This document shows, in pieces, positions 34,543-41,347 of a stretch of 42,406 bases of DNA. Below the pieces are notes generated by a model. It did not search any database, had not been told where the DNA came from, and was given only the letters and a program-made list of their open reading frames with translations. Location: positions 1-42,406 of the forward strand of contig JAFTSB010000051.1 of NCBI GenBank assembly GCA_017461945.1. The letters are read 5' to 3'. The stretch is from Clostridia bacterium. Lineage in GTDB: Bacteria > Bacillota > Clostridia > Oscillospirales > CAG-272. How positions within the stretch are numbered: the stretch's first letter is position 1; every line of letters starts with the position of its first letter. Made by a program: the position numbers and the translations under genes.

Positions 34543-35010
34543 ATGCCTGAAGAAAAGAAACAAAAAACGGTCACCCGTTATAAAAAAATGCGTAAAAAAC
34601 CGGAGTCTCAAGCTCCGAAAACGCAGGAAACCGGGCATATGCAAGCTCCTCGTGCCCTAAAGCTGCTGATCACTGTGGTCAACCGCGAAAAGGTGGAGTT
34701 TTATACCGACCTACTGCAATCCTTTGAGGTCAATATGCAGTTTTCCGCCTCTGCCAGAGGCACCGCCAGCTCCGAGATTTTAAACCTGATGGGCTTGGAG
34801 GAAAGTGCAAAAAGCGTGATCTTCAGCATCATCCGCGAGGATAAGGCAGCCGAGGCCTTGCGTGTGCTGGAGGAAAAATTCGTCACCATCAAGCGTGGCA
34901 AGGGCATCGCTTATACGGTGCCGTTATCCGGCATGATCGGCGTTTCGCTGTATCAATTTTTCTGTAACAACCGCCGTGCGGTCAACACCAACAGCAAGGA
35001 GGCTCAATGA
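34543..35010 (+). CDS. P-II-like regulatory protein with basic N-terminal tail
   Basis: A 155-residue protein. Residues 1-38 are Lys/Gln-rich and probably disordered. Residues 40-140 follow a P-II-like ferredoxin fold: ALKLLITVVNREKVEFYTDL, a middle SEILNLMGLEESAKSVIFSI and KRGKGIAYTVPLSGMIG. The start follows GAGGTG, eight bases after the DUF1538 stop. The closeness to a membrane protein and a second P-II-like gene suggests a regulatory partner; the ligand is unknown. Confidence 0.7.
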   Translation: MPEEKKQKTVTRYKKMRKKPESQAPKTQETGHMQAPRALKLLITVVNREKVEFYTDLLQSFEVNMQFSASARGTASSEILNLMGLEESAKSVIFSIIREDKAAEALRVLEEKFVTIKRGKGIAYTVPLSGMIGVSLYQFFCNNRRAVNTNSKEAQ

Positions 35011-35011
35011 C

Positions 35012-35344
35012 ATGGCATTTGAATATGAAATGATCGTTTGTATCGTCAATACCGGCTTTAGCGATGCCGTCATGGATGCCGCCCGTCAGTACGGCGCACG
35101 TGGCGGCACGGTGTTGCACGCACGTGGTACGGCCAATCCCGAATCTGAAAACTTTTTCAAAATCACCATTCAGCCCGAAAAAGAAGTGGTGCTGATTCTG
35201 GTTCCCACCGCTATCAAGGATGACATTCTGCACGCTTTGTATAAGGATGTCGGCTTGAATTCCCCCGGGCAGGGCATTGCATTTACGCTCCCCGTGGATG
35301 CTGCCGTGGGACTCCCCAAGGCCTCTGACGAGGGCAAAAAATAA
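35012..35344 (+). CDS. Second P-II-like regulatory protein
   Basis: A 110-residue protein with YEMIVCIVNTGFSDAVMDAA, GARGGTVLHARGTAN and GQGIAFTLPVDAAVGL, a nearer match to canonical P-II proteins (for example RGGTVLHARG in place of the T-loop start). AAGGAGG at 34996-35002 supports ATG 35012, one base after the previous stop. It shares the G-x-GIA-x-T-x-P pattern with its neighbour, so the pair may form a heteromer. A strong terminator follows. Confidence 0.8.
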   Translation: MAFEYEMIVCIVNTGFSDAVMDAARQYGARGGTVLHARGTANPESENFFKITIQPEKEVVLILVPTAIKDDILHALYKDVGLNSPGQGIAFTLPVDAAVGLPKASDEGKK

Positions 35345-35349
35345 GCCAT

Positions 35350-35389
35350 AAAACAAAAATCCCGCACACGGTGCGGGATTTTTGTTTTA
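35350..35389. terminator. Terminator of the DUF1538/P-II operon (hairpin copy 1)
   Basis: Perfect 18-base stem with CCCGCAC/GTGCGGG core, A-run before and T-run after; serves also the convergent small RHH gene. The core 35359-35383 recurs at 35964-35988. Confidence 0.92.
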
Positions 35390-35542
35390 TTAGGATAGTT
35401 TTTCATCTTTGGCAAGGTGATTGCGTAACACCAGGTTGATATATTGCGATACAGATCGCTCATCTTCTTCTGCACGCATTTTGATTTCAGCAAGCACATC
35501 TTCATCTAATGTAATACTGATGCTTCGCTTTAAAGGCTTCAT
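35390..35542 (-). CDS. Small ribbon-helix-helix protein
   Basis: A 50-residue protein, MKPLKRSISITLDEDVLAEI followed by KMRAEEDERSVSQYINLVLR and NHLAKDEKLS. The basic first strand, the xSITLDEDVLxxIK segment and the second helix SVSQYINLVL fit Arc/CopG-type DNA-binding proteins, often antitoxins or plasmid-type repressors. AAAGGAG (about 35551-35556) precedes the start. It is divergent from a gene for an unknown 101-residue protein, and two palindromes lie between; autoregulation is the likely model. Confidence 0.85.
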   Translation of the reverse strand: MKPLKRSISITLDEDVLAEIKMRAEEDERSVSQYINLVLRNHLAKDEKLS

Positions 35543-35570
35543 AATAAACTCCTTTAATCTTTATGAATAC

Positions 35571-35640
35571 ATTATACTATAAAGCAAGATACAATATTGA
35601 CATACACGATAAAATCGTGTAAAATAGTGTAAAACACTAT
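35571..35640. promoter_or_regulatory. Divergent promoter region with twin palindromic operators
   Basis: Rightward: TTGACA (35597-35602), 17 bases, TAAAAT (35620-35625). Leftward for the RHH gene: TATAAT at 35576-35571 with a poor -35. Two adjacent 17-base palindromes, ACACGAT-AAA-ATCGTGT (35604-35620) and ATAGTGT-AAA-ACACTAT (35624-35640), fill the spacer and the start region of the rightward promoter, as for repressor sites. Confidence 0.75.
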
Positions 35641-35653
35641 TTGGGGGTTGATG

Positions 35654-35959
35654 ATGAGTCTTTACGATCAAATGATATTAAATATTGCCAGAAAATCTAT
35701 GGAGGAATGTGATTACCATGCCTTAGGCATTCTTATGAACGAATTTGCTTATGGCGAATGCTATAATATGCTAAAGCACATACATAACATTATTCGGGAT
35801 GAATCGCTGACCGATGCAGATTGCTATGCCAGGATTGAAGCGATTATTAAAGTGTTTGAAAAACAGGATTTTAGTGTGGGCAATCGACACCGCCTTATGA
35901 AGCATATGGATCTGGAATGGACAAATGCCGAGGCAAAGGATTTGGGGTGGGAGGAATAA
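35654..35959 (+). CDS. Unknown 101-residue protein paired with RHH gene
   Basis: I do not recognise it. It is all-helical by appearance, without signal or membrane segment: MSLYDQMILNIARKSMEECD, then HALGILMNEFAYGECYNMLK, and ends WTNAEAKDLGWEE. GGGGG at 35643-35647 suits ATG 35654; ATG 35651 is the alternative. The layout (divergent from a small RHH gene, shared operators) recalls toxin-antitoxin or phage-type switches, but nothing in the sequence shows a toxin motif. A terminator hairpin follows the stop at once. Confidence 0.7.
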   Translation: MSLYDQMILNIARKSMEECDYHALGILMNEFAYGECYNMLKHIHNIIRDESLTDADCYARIEAIIKVFEKQDFSVGNRHRLMKHMDLEWTNAEAKDLGWEE

Positions 35960-35988
35960 GAAAATCCTGCACACGGTGCGGGATTTTT
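35960..35988 (+). terminator. Terminator (hairpin copy 2)
   Basis: ATCCTGCAC/GTGCGGGAT hairpin with one G-T pair and a T-run, directly after the stop codon. 24 of 25 bases match the terminator core at 35359-35383. Confidence 0.85.
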
Positions 35989-36002
35989 CACCTTTTTTGA
36001 AA

Positions 36003-36183
36003 AGGAATGCGTGTTATGGTAACGGTCATTTACTCCAAGGGGCAAAAGCAAACGCCTTCGTCGTCGGCTCACAAGTGGCCGTCGTTCGTGCGGCGTTTGC
36101 CGCACCCATGCGTGTGCCCTTTCAGCATCGCAAAAGGCCGAGCTGCCTATTGGGCACAAGCCGGTCGTTTTAGGTACGGGTCA
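36003..36183 (+). ncRNA. Possible structured small RNA, class unknown
   Basis: A 180-base non-coding stretch with nested pairing: GCAAACGCC (36048-36056) with GGCGTTTGC (36092-36100), and GTGCCC (36114-36119) with GGGCAC (36152-36157), followed by a strong terminator. No convincing promoter is seen (TTGAAA at 35997 lacks a -10), so this is tentative. Confidence 0.3.
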
Positions 36184-37743
36184 CCAACGGAAAAAAGAGG
36201 CTGCACAACTGTGCAGCCTCTTTTTTTCCGTTGGTGAAGCCGTCATTTTGATATCCGAACTATTTTCAATAGAGTCGAGCTCTTCGCCCGTGGGCACGGC
36301 AAGAGGCTCGTCCTTAAATGTAAAGGTAATAATAAGTTTGTCATCGTAAAGCAGGATGGATTTGACCAGACCGTCGATCAGGCGCTCGCGGTTCTTTGTA
36401 ATGCTGATGTCCAGGTTGCTGAAACGCTCCAATATGAACAGAATATGCTCCTTTGTGAGTGTGGGGCGCTTGACTTTCTCCTCCAAAATGCTATGCTTGA
36501 TGCGCTCCTCCTCGGCTTCCAGTTCCTCCAAACGGGACTTGGTGGAGCGTGTGATGACGCCCATTTCAATGGCCTTCATCACATTGTCGAGGGATTTTTG
36601 CACTTCCTTCAACTGCGCTTCCAGTGCAGGAATCAAGGTGTTATCTTCCTGTATTAACTCCATAATGCTGTCTGCGATTTTATTGAGCGTTTCGGTATCC
36701 TTCAGAATGCGCATCACGCGCTCGATCACCAGATCCTCGATCCACTCCTTGCGCACCGCTTTCTTGTCGCATTGATGCTTTTTCGCCGACGCGCATTTAT
36801 AATAGCGGTAGATCGTGCCGTTCTTTTTCTGTGCACTGTCACCCACCATCATCGTTTTGCATTTCCCGCAAAACAGTTTGGTAGTAAGGATATAACGTTC
36901 GGGGGCTTTACCCTTGGCAGAGGCACGCTTGTTGGATTCCATCCGCTTGGATACTCGCTCAAATACGTCGGGTGAAATCATAGCGGGGACGCCGTTCGGC
37001 ACGACCACGTCACTGAAATGGTACTCGCCAATGTAAATACGGTTTTGCAGCATACGGTTCATGCTGCTTTTGGTGAACGGCTTGCCCTTGGAATAGCGCA
37101 CGCCACGCCCGTTGAAATCGTTGATAATATTCGTAATGGATTCGCCGGCGGCATAGCGGTTGAAAATATCTATCACAATGGGCGCAACGGCAGGGTCGAT
37201 CTGATAATTTTTCTCTGCATCGATTACGTATCCGTATGGCACTACGCTACCGTTATATTTGCACTTCAAAGCGTTTTCGGTCATACCGCGGGTGATCTTT
37301 TCCGCAAGGTCGGCAGAATAGTATTCCGCAAGACCCTCTAAAAGAGATTCCAAAAGTATTCCTTCCGCTCCTTCGGAGATCGCTTCGGTAGCGGATACCA
37401 CACGAACGCCATTCTTTTTTAGCATAGCTTTATAGATGGCAGAGTCGTGACGGTTACGCGAAAAACGGTCAAGCTTCCAAACGATGATCAGATCAAAGCC
37501 GCGCTTGGCGCTGTCCTTGATCATACGCTGGAATTCGGGGCGCTCATCGCTTTTGGCGGAGAACGCGCGATCGATATAATGCCCCACGATCCGCAAGCCG
37601 TTCTTTTCGGCAAAGGCAGTGTTTTCGCGGATCTGCCCCTCTATGGATTCCTCACGCTGATTGTCGGAGGAATAGCGCGCATAGATGACGGCGCGCAGAC
37701 CGTCTGAAATGCCATCGGAGTGCTTTTTCGCATCACGTTCCAT
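36181..37743 (-). CDS. Large serine recombinase
   Basis: A 520-residue site-specific recombinase. N-terminal resolvase domain with VIYARYSSDNQREESIEGQI (catalytic Ser near 25) and WKLDRFSRN, then a Recombinase domain (YGSVVPYGYV-like segment, GESITNIINDFNGRGV). A zinc ribbon follows with LFCGKCKTMM and a second Cys pair (CASAKKHQC), then a long coiled coil (about 370-445). Such enzymes move integrative elements. The start overlaps the Xre gene end by 11 bases. The final 17 or so residues (SPTEKKRLHSCAASFFRW) are encoded by the inverted repeat at 36184-36236, so the C-terminus may be altered by element joining. Confidence 0.93.
   Translation of the reverse strand: MERDAKKHSDGISDGLRAVIYARYSSDNQREESIEGQIRENTAFAEKNGLRIVGHYIDRAFSAKSDERPEFQRMIKDSAKRGFDLIIVWKLDRFSRNRHDSAIYKAMLKKNGVRVVSATEAISEGAEGILLESLLEGLAEYYSADLAEKITRGMTENALKCKYNGSVVPYGYVIDAEKNYQIDPAVAPIVIDIFNRYAAGESITNIINDFNGRGVRYSKGKPFTKSSMNRMLQNRIYIGEYHFSDVVVPNGVPAMISPDVFERVSKRMESNKRASAKGKAPERYILTTKLFCGKCKTMMVGDSAQKKNGTIYRYYKCASAKKHQCDKKAVRKEWIEDLVIERVMRILKDTETLNKIADSIMELIQEDNTLIPALEAQLKEVQKSLDNVMKAIEMGVITRSTKSRLEELEAEEERIKHSILEEKVKRPTLTKEHILFILERFSNLDISITKNRERLIDGLVKSILLYDDKLIITFTFKDEPLAVPTGEELDSIENSSDIKMTASPTEKKRLHSCAASFFRW
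36184..36236. terminator. Long inverted repeat, bidirectional terminator
   Basis: CACCAACGG, an A-run and GAGGCTGCAC mirror GTGCAGCCTC, a T-run and CCGTTGGTG; arms of about 25 bases differing by one base in the A/T run. The last codons of the recombinase gene run through it. Confidence 0.8.
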
Positions 37744-38104
37744 CGTTTTCCTCCATCATTTGCAGCATAAGTGCCTTGATTTTGGCACTCGCCTCGGACT
37801 TGGGATCAAAGCACATCGCCACGAAATCTGCCATTTCACGGCGGCGCTCTTCTGTGATTTTGAGTGCCTTCGGCTCGTATTTATAGAGCTTGCCTTGTGG
37901 CTTGTCCGTGCGTCCAAAAATATAATCCATGGACACGTCAAAGTAATCGGCATACCAAAGTAACGCCTCTGCCGAGGGCGTGTAGGTGCCGTTTTCATAA
38001 CGATAAATACTGGTCTGCGGACAGCCGATCATATCCGCTACCTTCTGTTGCGAGAGCTTCATGCCCTCTCGCAACGCTTTCAATCTTTCACCAAGTATCC
38101 GCAT
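37733..38104 (-). CDS. Xre-family helix-turn-helix repressor
   Basis: A 123-residue protein. Residues 5-65 form a Cro/C1-type domain: LKALREGMKLSQQKVADMIG, then CPQTSIYRYENGTYTPSAEA and YFDVSMDYIFGRTD. The C-terminal part is charged helix. GGAGG (38111-38115) lies seven bases before the start at 38104. It precedes and overlaps the serine recombinase gene, so it probably controls that gene and itself through the palindrome overlapping their promoter. Confidence 0.9.
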   Translation of the reverse strand: MRILGERLKALREGMKLSQQKVADMIGCPQTSIYRYENGTYTPSAEALLWYADYFDVSMDYIFGRTDKPQGKLYKYEPKALKITEERRREMADFVAMCFDPKSEASAKIKALMLQMMEENDGT

Positions 38105-38122
38105 AGCATACCTCCGTCGATA

Positions 38123-38156
38123 ATGCTATTATAGCATAACGTCGACCGTGTGTCAA
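38123..38156 (-). promoter_or_regulatory. Promoter and palindromic operator of Xre-recombinase operon
   Basis: On the reverse strand TTGACA (38156-38151), 17-base spacer, TATAAT (38133-38128). The palindrome ATGCTA-TTA-TAGCAT (38123-38137) covers the -10 box. TAGCAT occurs again at 38104-38109. Confidence 0.75.
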
Positions 38157-38269
38157 GTCACATATGGATCTTGCTTTTTACCTCGCCATTGCCTCCGCTA
38201 ATAATTTGTAACAAAGCGAACAATTCCTTTATGGGAAAAATATAAATCGTATTTATTTATCGAATTGTA

Positions 38270-38298
38270 TTGATAAATTTCCTATAATGTGGTATAAT
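38270..38298 (+). promoter_or_regulatory. Promoter of the Fic-TIR/SEFIR operon
   Basis: TTGATA (38270-38275), 17-base spacer, TATAAT (38293-38298); a second TATAAT is at 38283. Ribosome site AAGGAGG at 38313-38319. Confidence 0.75.
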
Positions 38299-38325
38299 AA
38301 AGACAGTAAATCAAGGAGGCATCGT

Positions 38326-39216
38326 ATGAAATACTTATCTGTTGCCGAATTTGCCGCCAAATGGGGGCTGACCGACCGCAGTGTGCGCAAATACTGCGCC
38401 GACGGCAAAATTGCCGGGGCGTTTCTCACGGGCAAGACGTGGAATATTCCCGAGGATGCGCAAAAGCCCTCACGTAAACCGCGAGAAAGCAAAAAGCCGA
38501 AGACATTACTTGCCATTCTGCGCGATCAGAAGGATTCCCGTTTGTCAGGCGGTATTTATCACCGCGTGCAGATCGACCTGACCTATAACTCCAACCACAT
38601 CGAGGGCAGCCGCCTCACCCACGATCAGACACGCTACATTTTTGAAACCAACACCATTGGCTTCACCGATGGCAGCGTGAACGTGGACGATATCGTGGAG
38701 ACCACCAATCATTTCCGTTGTATCGACTCCATCATAGACAACGCAACACACGCCCTCTCGGAAAAATATATCAAGGAGCTGCATCTGCTCCTCAAAAGCG
38801 GCACCAGCGACAGCCGCAAGAGCTGGTTTGCGGTGGGTGATTACAAAAAGCTCCCCAACGAGGTCGGCAACCGTGAAACTGTTGCGCCAGAGGCTGTCCA
38901 CAACGAGATCAGCGAACTGATCGCCGAGTATAACGCCCTTGAGAATGTCACCTTTGAAGATATTATCGCCTTCCACGTGCGCTTCGAGCGCATTCACCCG
39001 TTCCAGGACGGCAACGGCAGAATCGGCCGCCTCATTATGTTCAAGGAGTGCCTCAAGTATAACATCGTTCCCTTCATTATTGACGAGAGCCACAAAATGT
39101 TCTACTACCGCGGCCTCTCCGAATGGGACTACGAGCGCGGCTACCTCCTCGACACTTGCCTCTCCGCGCAGGATAAGTTTAAGAGGGTGTTGGAGTATTT
39201 TAGGGTTGAGATGTAA
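38326..39216 (+). CDS. Fic-domain AMP-transferase with N-terminal HTH, class II
   Basis: A 296-residue protein. Residues 1-45 are a MerR/excisionase-like helix-turn-helix (LSVAEFAAKWGLTDRSVRKY). Residues 80-296 are a Fic fold with HPFQDGNGRIGR (224-235), catalytic His224, so transfer of AMP (or another nucleotide) to a target hydroxyl is expected. S89-NHI-E93-G94 matches the (S/T)xxxE(G/N) inhibitory motif placed before the Fic core, the class II arrangement in which the enzyme restrains itself. No separate antitoxin is therefore needed. It is followed after 15 bases by the TIR/SEFIR gene with no terminator between. Confidence 0.92.
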   Translation: MKYLSVAEFAAKWGLTDRSVRKYCADGKIAGAFLTGKTWNIPEDAQKPSRKPRESKKPKTLLAILRDQKDSRLSGGIYHRVQIDLTYNSNHIEGSRLTHDQTRYIFETNTIGFTDGSVNVDDIVETTNHFRCIDSIIDNATHALSEKYIKELHLLLKSGTSDSRKSWFAVGDYKKLPNEVGNRETVAPEAVHNEISELIAEYNALENVTFEDIIAFHVRFERIHPFQDGNGRIGRLIMFKECLKYNIVPFIIDESHKMFYYRGLSEWDYERGYLLDTCLSAQDKFKRVLEYFRVEM

Positions 39217-39231
39217 AAAAGGAGAATAACA

Positions 39232-40206
39232 ATGCGAGTATTTTTGTCATATTCTTGGGATAGCGATGCACATAGAGAATGGGTTGTAAAAATTGCCAAC
39301 ACTTTAAGAAATCCTTACGGCTTTGATGCACGATGTGATGGCACGCGAACTATCGATAATTTGAATCGTATGATGGTAGAAGAGATTCGTGATAGCGATA
39401 AAATTATCGTTGTTGCCACTCGCCAGTATGCAGAGAAAGCCGATGGTATTAAAGGTGGTGTAGGCACAGAGACACAATTGCTCTTTAACTATTTTGTCAA
39501 AAACCCAAGCAAAATCGTGGTAATTAAAAAAGAGGATACAGAACTTCCCTTTTATTTGAATGGATTCCAGTACATTGATTTTACACAGGGCGACTTTGTA
39601 GAGAATATTGAGCAACTTGTTTTGAAACTTCAAGATAGTCCTCAATATGAGCCAGCACCTATAGCTCAAAATCCCAAAAAAGTCACTAGTAAACGTGTTG
39701 ATGTGGATGATGACTTGATCCCGAATCTAAAACGTTATACACGCGAGGACAAGCAACTGTTTTTAGAGCAACAGTTAGAGCAAGCACATGAACGAATTAT
39801 GGATTTGCTTCAAAGAACCAAGGATCAATATCCCGATTTTTCATTTTCGCACAAAGAAATTGACGAGAGCGTTTCTGCCGGAAGATACTGGCTTCTTGAC
39901 GGTCAAATGATAGAAAAGAAAACACAGTATAAGGGACATATGTATCAAATCAGTTTCCAGGGTGAGTTAGACGGATATCGCCTTTGGGTTCCCAATGGTG
40001 AGGATACTATGGGTATATACGGGTCTTCTGATTTGGGAAGATATAGCCGACCTGGATATAATTCCTATCACCTGTGGATTGGTCCAGATCAAAGCGAAAA
40101 GGTATTGGCATTGAATGCAACAATGGGGGTGTATGGCGAAAAGATTTCCAACGGCAAGGAATTGGGTGAATTTGTATTTAAACAAATGACATGGAGGTTA
40201 AGATGA
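39232..40206 (+). CDS. TIR/SEFIR-like protein with unknown C-terminal domain
   Basis: A 324-residue protein without signal or membrane segment. Residues 1-135 are TIR/SEFIR-like: MRVFLSYSWDSDAHREWVVK, IRDSDKIIVVATRQYAEKAD, and GGVGTETQLL with Glu80 as possible catalytic Glu, then KIVVIKK. Such domains in bacteria can be NAD-degrading effectors of phage defence. Residues 155-200 are a charged coil. Residues 205-324 are a Tyr/Gly-rich beta domain (FQGELDGYRLWVPNGEDTMG, SSDLGRYSRPGYNSYHLWIG) that I do not recognise; it may sense a trigger. Base composition is clearly more AT-rich than the neighbouring fic gene, suggesting separate acquisition. RBS is AGGAGA; the end overlaps the next gene (ATGA). 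Confidence 0.8.
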   Translation: MRVFLSYSWDSDAHREWVVKIANTLRNPYGFDARCDGTRTIDNLNRMMVEEIRDSDKIIVVATRQYAEKADGIKGGVGTETQLLFNYFVKNPSKIVVIKKEDTELPFYLNGFQYIDFTQGDFVENIEQLVLKLQDSPQYEPAPIAQNPKKVTSKRVDVDDDLIPNLKRYTREDKQLFLEQQLEQAHERIMDLLQRTKDQYPDFSFSHKEIDESVSAGRYWLLDGQMIEKKTQYKGHMYQISFQGELDGYRLWVPNGEDTMGIYGSSDLGRYSRPGYNSYHLWIGPDQSEKVLALNATMGVYGEKISNGKELGEFVFKQMTWRLR

Positions 40207-40673
40207 AAACATTTCTGACAATTAATGATCTTCAAGAAAATCGTTTTCACGTGGAAGGTATCGCGAATGTACTTCGTCCTTTTGGGATAGATTTGGCAAA
40301 GCAAGATCATTTAACTTATGTAGCAGTCGACGAGGATAATGATAAAGCGTTTTATACAGTGTTGATTGATGACAAGCGAGATTTTTGTGTTCTCCAATTC
40401 GAAAAAGCTTTGAGAGAGTATTGGGATGTATCTAACCTAGGATTTGATATCAGTATTTATCCTAAATCAACCATAGAAATGATAGCATATCGAGAAAACA
40501 AAATTTTTGATGACTTTCAAACAAAGTACAGTGTTTTAATATCAATAAAGACAAAAAGCCAAAACCATATTGAAATCGCTGAAACAGTTTTAAAGGAAAC
40601 TGTGAGTACTTTGCTAAAGAAATTTATAAAAGAACTGAGAAATGATAGTATAGAAGAGATAAACCAAATTTGA
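40203..40673 (+). CDS. Unknown small protein coupled to the TIR/SEFIR gene
   Basis: I do not recognise this 156-residue protein. It starts MKTFLTINDLQENRFHVEGI, looks alpha/beta in its first 100 residues (LTYVAVDEDNDKAFYTVLID) and ends in charged helices (about 105-156). No signal or membrane segment. The ATGA overlap with the TIR/SEFIR gene and TGGAGG upstream imply strict co-translation, so it is probably a partner or immunity protein. Like its partner it is AT-rich. No function can be named. Confidence 0.75.
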   Translation: MKTFLTINDLQENRFHVEGIANVLRPFGIDLAKQDHLTYVAVDEDNDKAFYTVLIDDKRDFCVLQFEKALREYWDVSNLGFDISIYPKSTIEMIAYRENKIFDDFQTKYSVLISIKTKSQNHIEIAETVLKETVSTLLKKFIKELRNDSIEEINQI

Positions 40674-40714
40674 ATGTGCGCAGAAAGCACAATGCATATT
40701 AACAATTTCTTTTC

Positions 40715-40743
40715 TGGACTTTCCCTGCAACTTGTGGTATAGT
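40715..40743 (+). promoter_or_regulatory. Possible promoter of the small accessory gene pair
   Basis: TGGACT (40715-40720), 17-base spacer, TATAGT (40738-40743), with AGGAGG at 40761-40766 before ATG 40774. Confidence 0.5.
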
Positions 40744-40773
40744 GTGTGCTACCAACCATAGGAGGTAGCAAAA

Positions 40774-41019
40774 ATGGTAAAAATCACAGTAAAAGAACTA
40801 TACTACGGAGAGCGCTACGGCGTGATGGGCGAGGTGTTCAAGGCGATGCTGTTGGCATCCGACAACACGGTGGACGAGCAAACACGCTTGGAGCTAGAAA
40901 TCGTCCGTCAGACGCTGATCGCAGCAGAAAAAATGAAACAAAACGGCGACTGCATTGCCGAGAGAGATCTCGGTAGCGCGGCCGCCGTTTTTGCATCGGG
41001 AGGTGAGGGGAATGGCTAA
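40774..41019 (+). CDS. Small unknown protein of the integrase region
   Basis: An 81-residue protein, MVKITVKELYYGERYGVMGE followed by VFKAMLLASDNTVDEQTRLE and helical IVRQTLIAAEKMKQNGD. It has no domain I can name. The AGGAGG site at 40761-40766 and tight overlap with the next gene (stop 41017-41019, next ATG 41012) support it as real. Short helical proteins like this are common beside integrases in Firmicutes elements. Confidence 0.65.
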   Translation: MVKITVKELYYGERYGVMGEVFKAMLLASDNTVDEQTRLELEIVRQTLIAAEKMKQNGDCIAERDLGSAAAVFASGGEGNG

Positions 41020-41284
41020 CATCTTGGAGGAGCTTTGGCACGGAAATGTTGTGCCTTACGGTAGCGTGCGGCACACGCCCGAGATGACGCAGTTGATGGG
41101 CTACATCGCTCGGCACCACGAAAAGCTAACGGCAAATCTAACAGGTGAATTAAAGGAAACCTTTGAGAAATTAGACGACTGCTGGAACGAATACGCCGAG
41201 CTATGCGATAAGGAAGTCTTTATACACGCCTTCCGCCTCGGTATGCAAATCGCCATAGCGGCAATGACGGAGAGGGACGAGTGA
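41012..41284 (+). CDS. DUF6809-like small protein
   Basis: A 90-residue helical protein, MANILEELWHGNVVPYGSVR, then HEKLTANLTGELKETFEKLD and FIHAFRLGMQIAIAAMTERD. The opening ILEELWHGN and the C-terminal F-x-x-G-x-x-x-G-like helix fit what I remember of DUF6809, a family found in conjugative elements and prophages of Clostridia; role unknown. The start has GAGGGG and overlaps the previous gene by eight bases. Confidence 0.65.
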   Translation: MANILEELWHGNVVPYGSVRHTPEMTQLMGYIARHHEKLTANLTGELKETFEKLDDCWNEYAELCDKEVFIHAFRLGMQIAIAAMTERDE

Positions 41285-41347
41285 TCGTCCCTCTTGCCTT
41301 TTATCAACGCCCTTTTTGTGGCATAATAGTCAAAAAAGGAGGTTCAC

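Noticed and set aside
40674-40700. Small GTGC/GCAC hairpin after the 156-residue gene
   Set aside because: Only four paired bases and no T-run; too weak to call a terminator.
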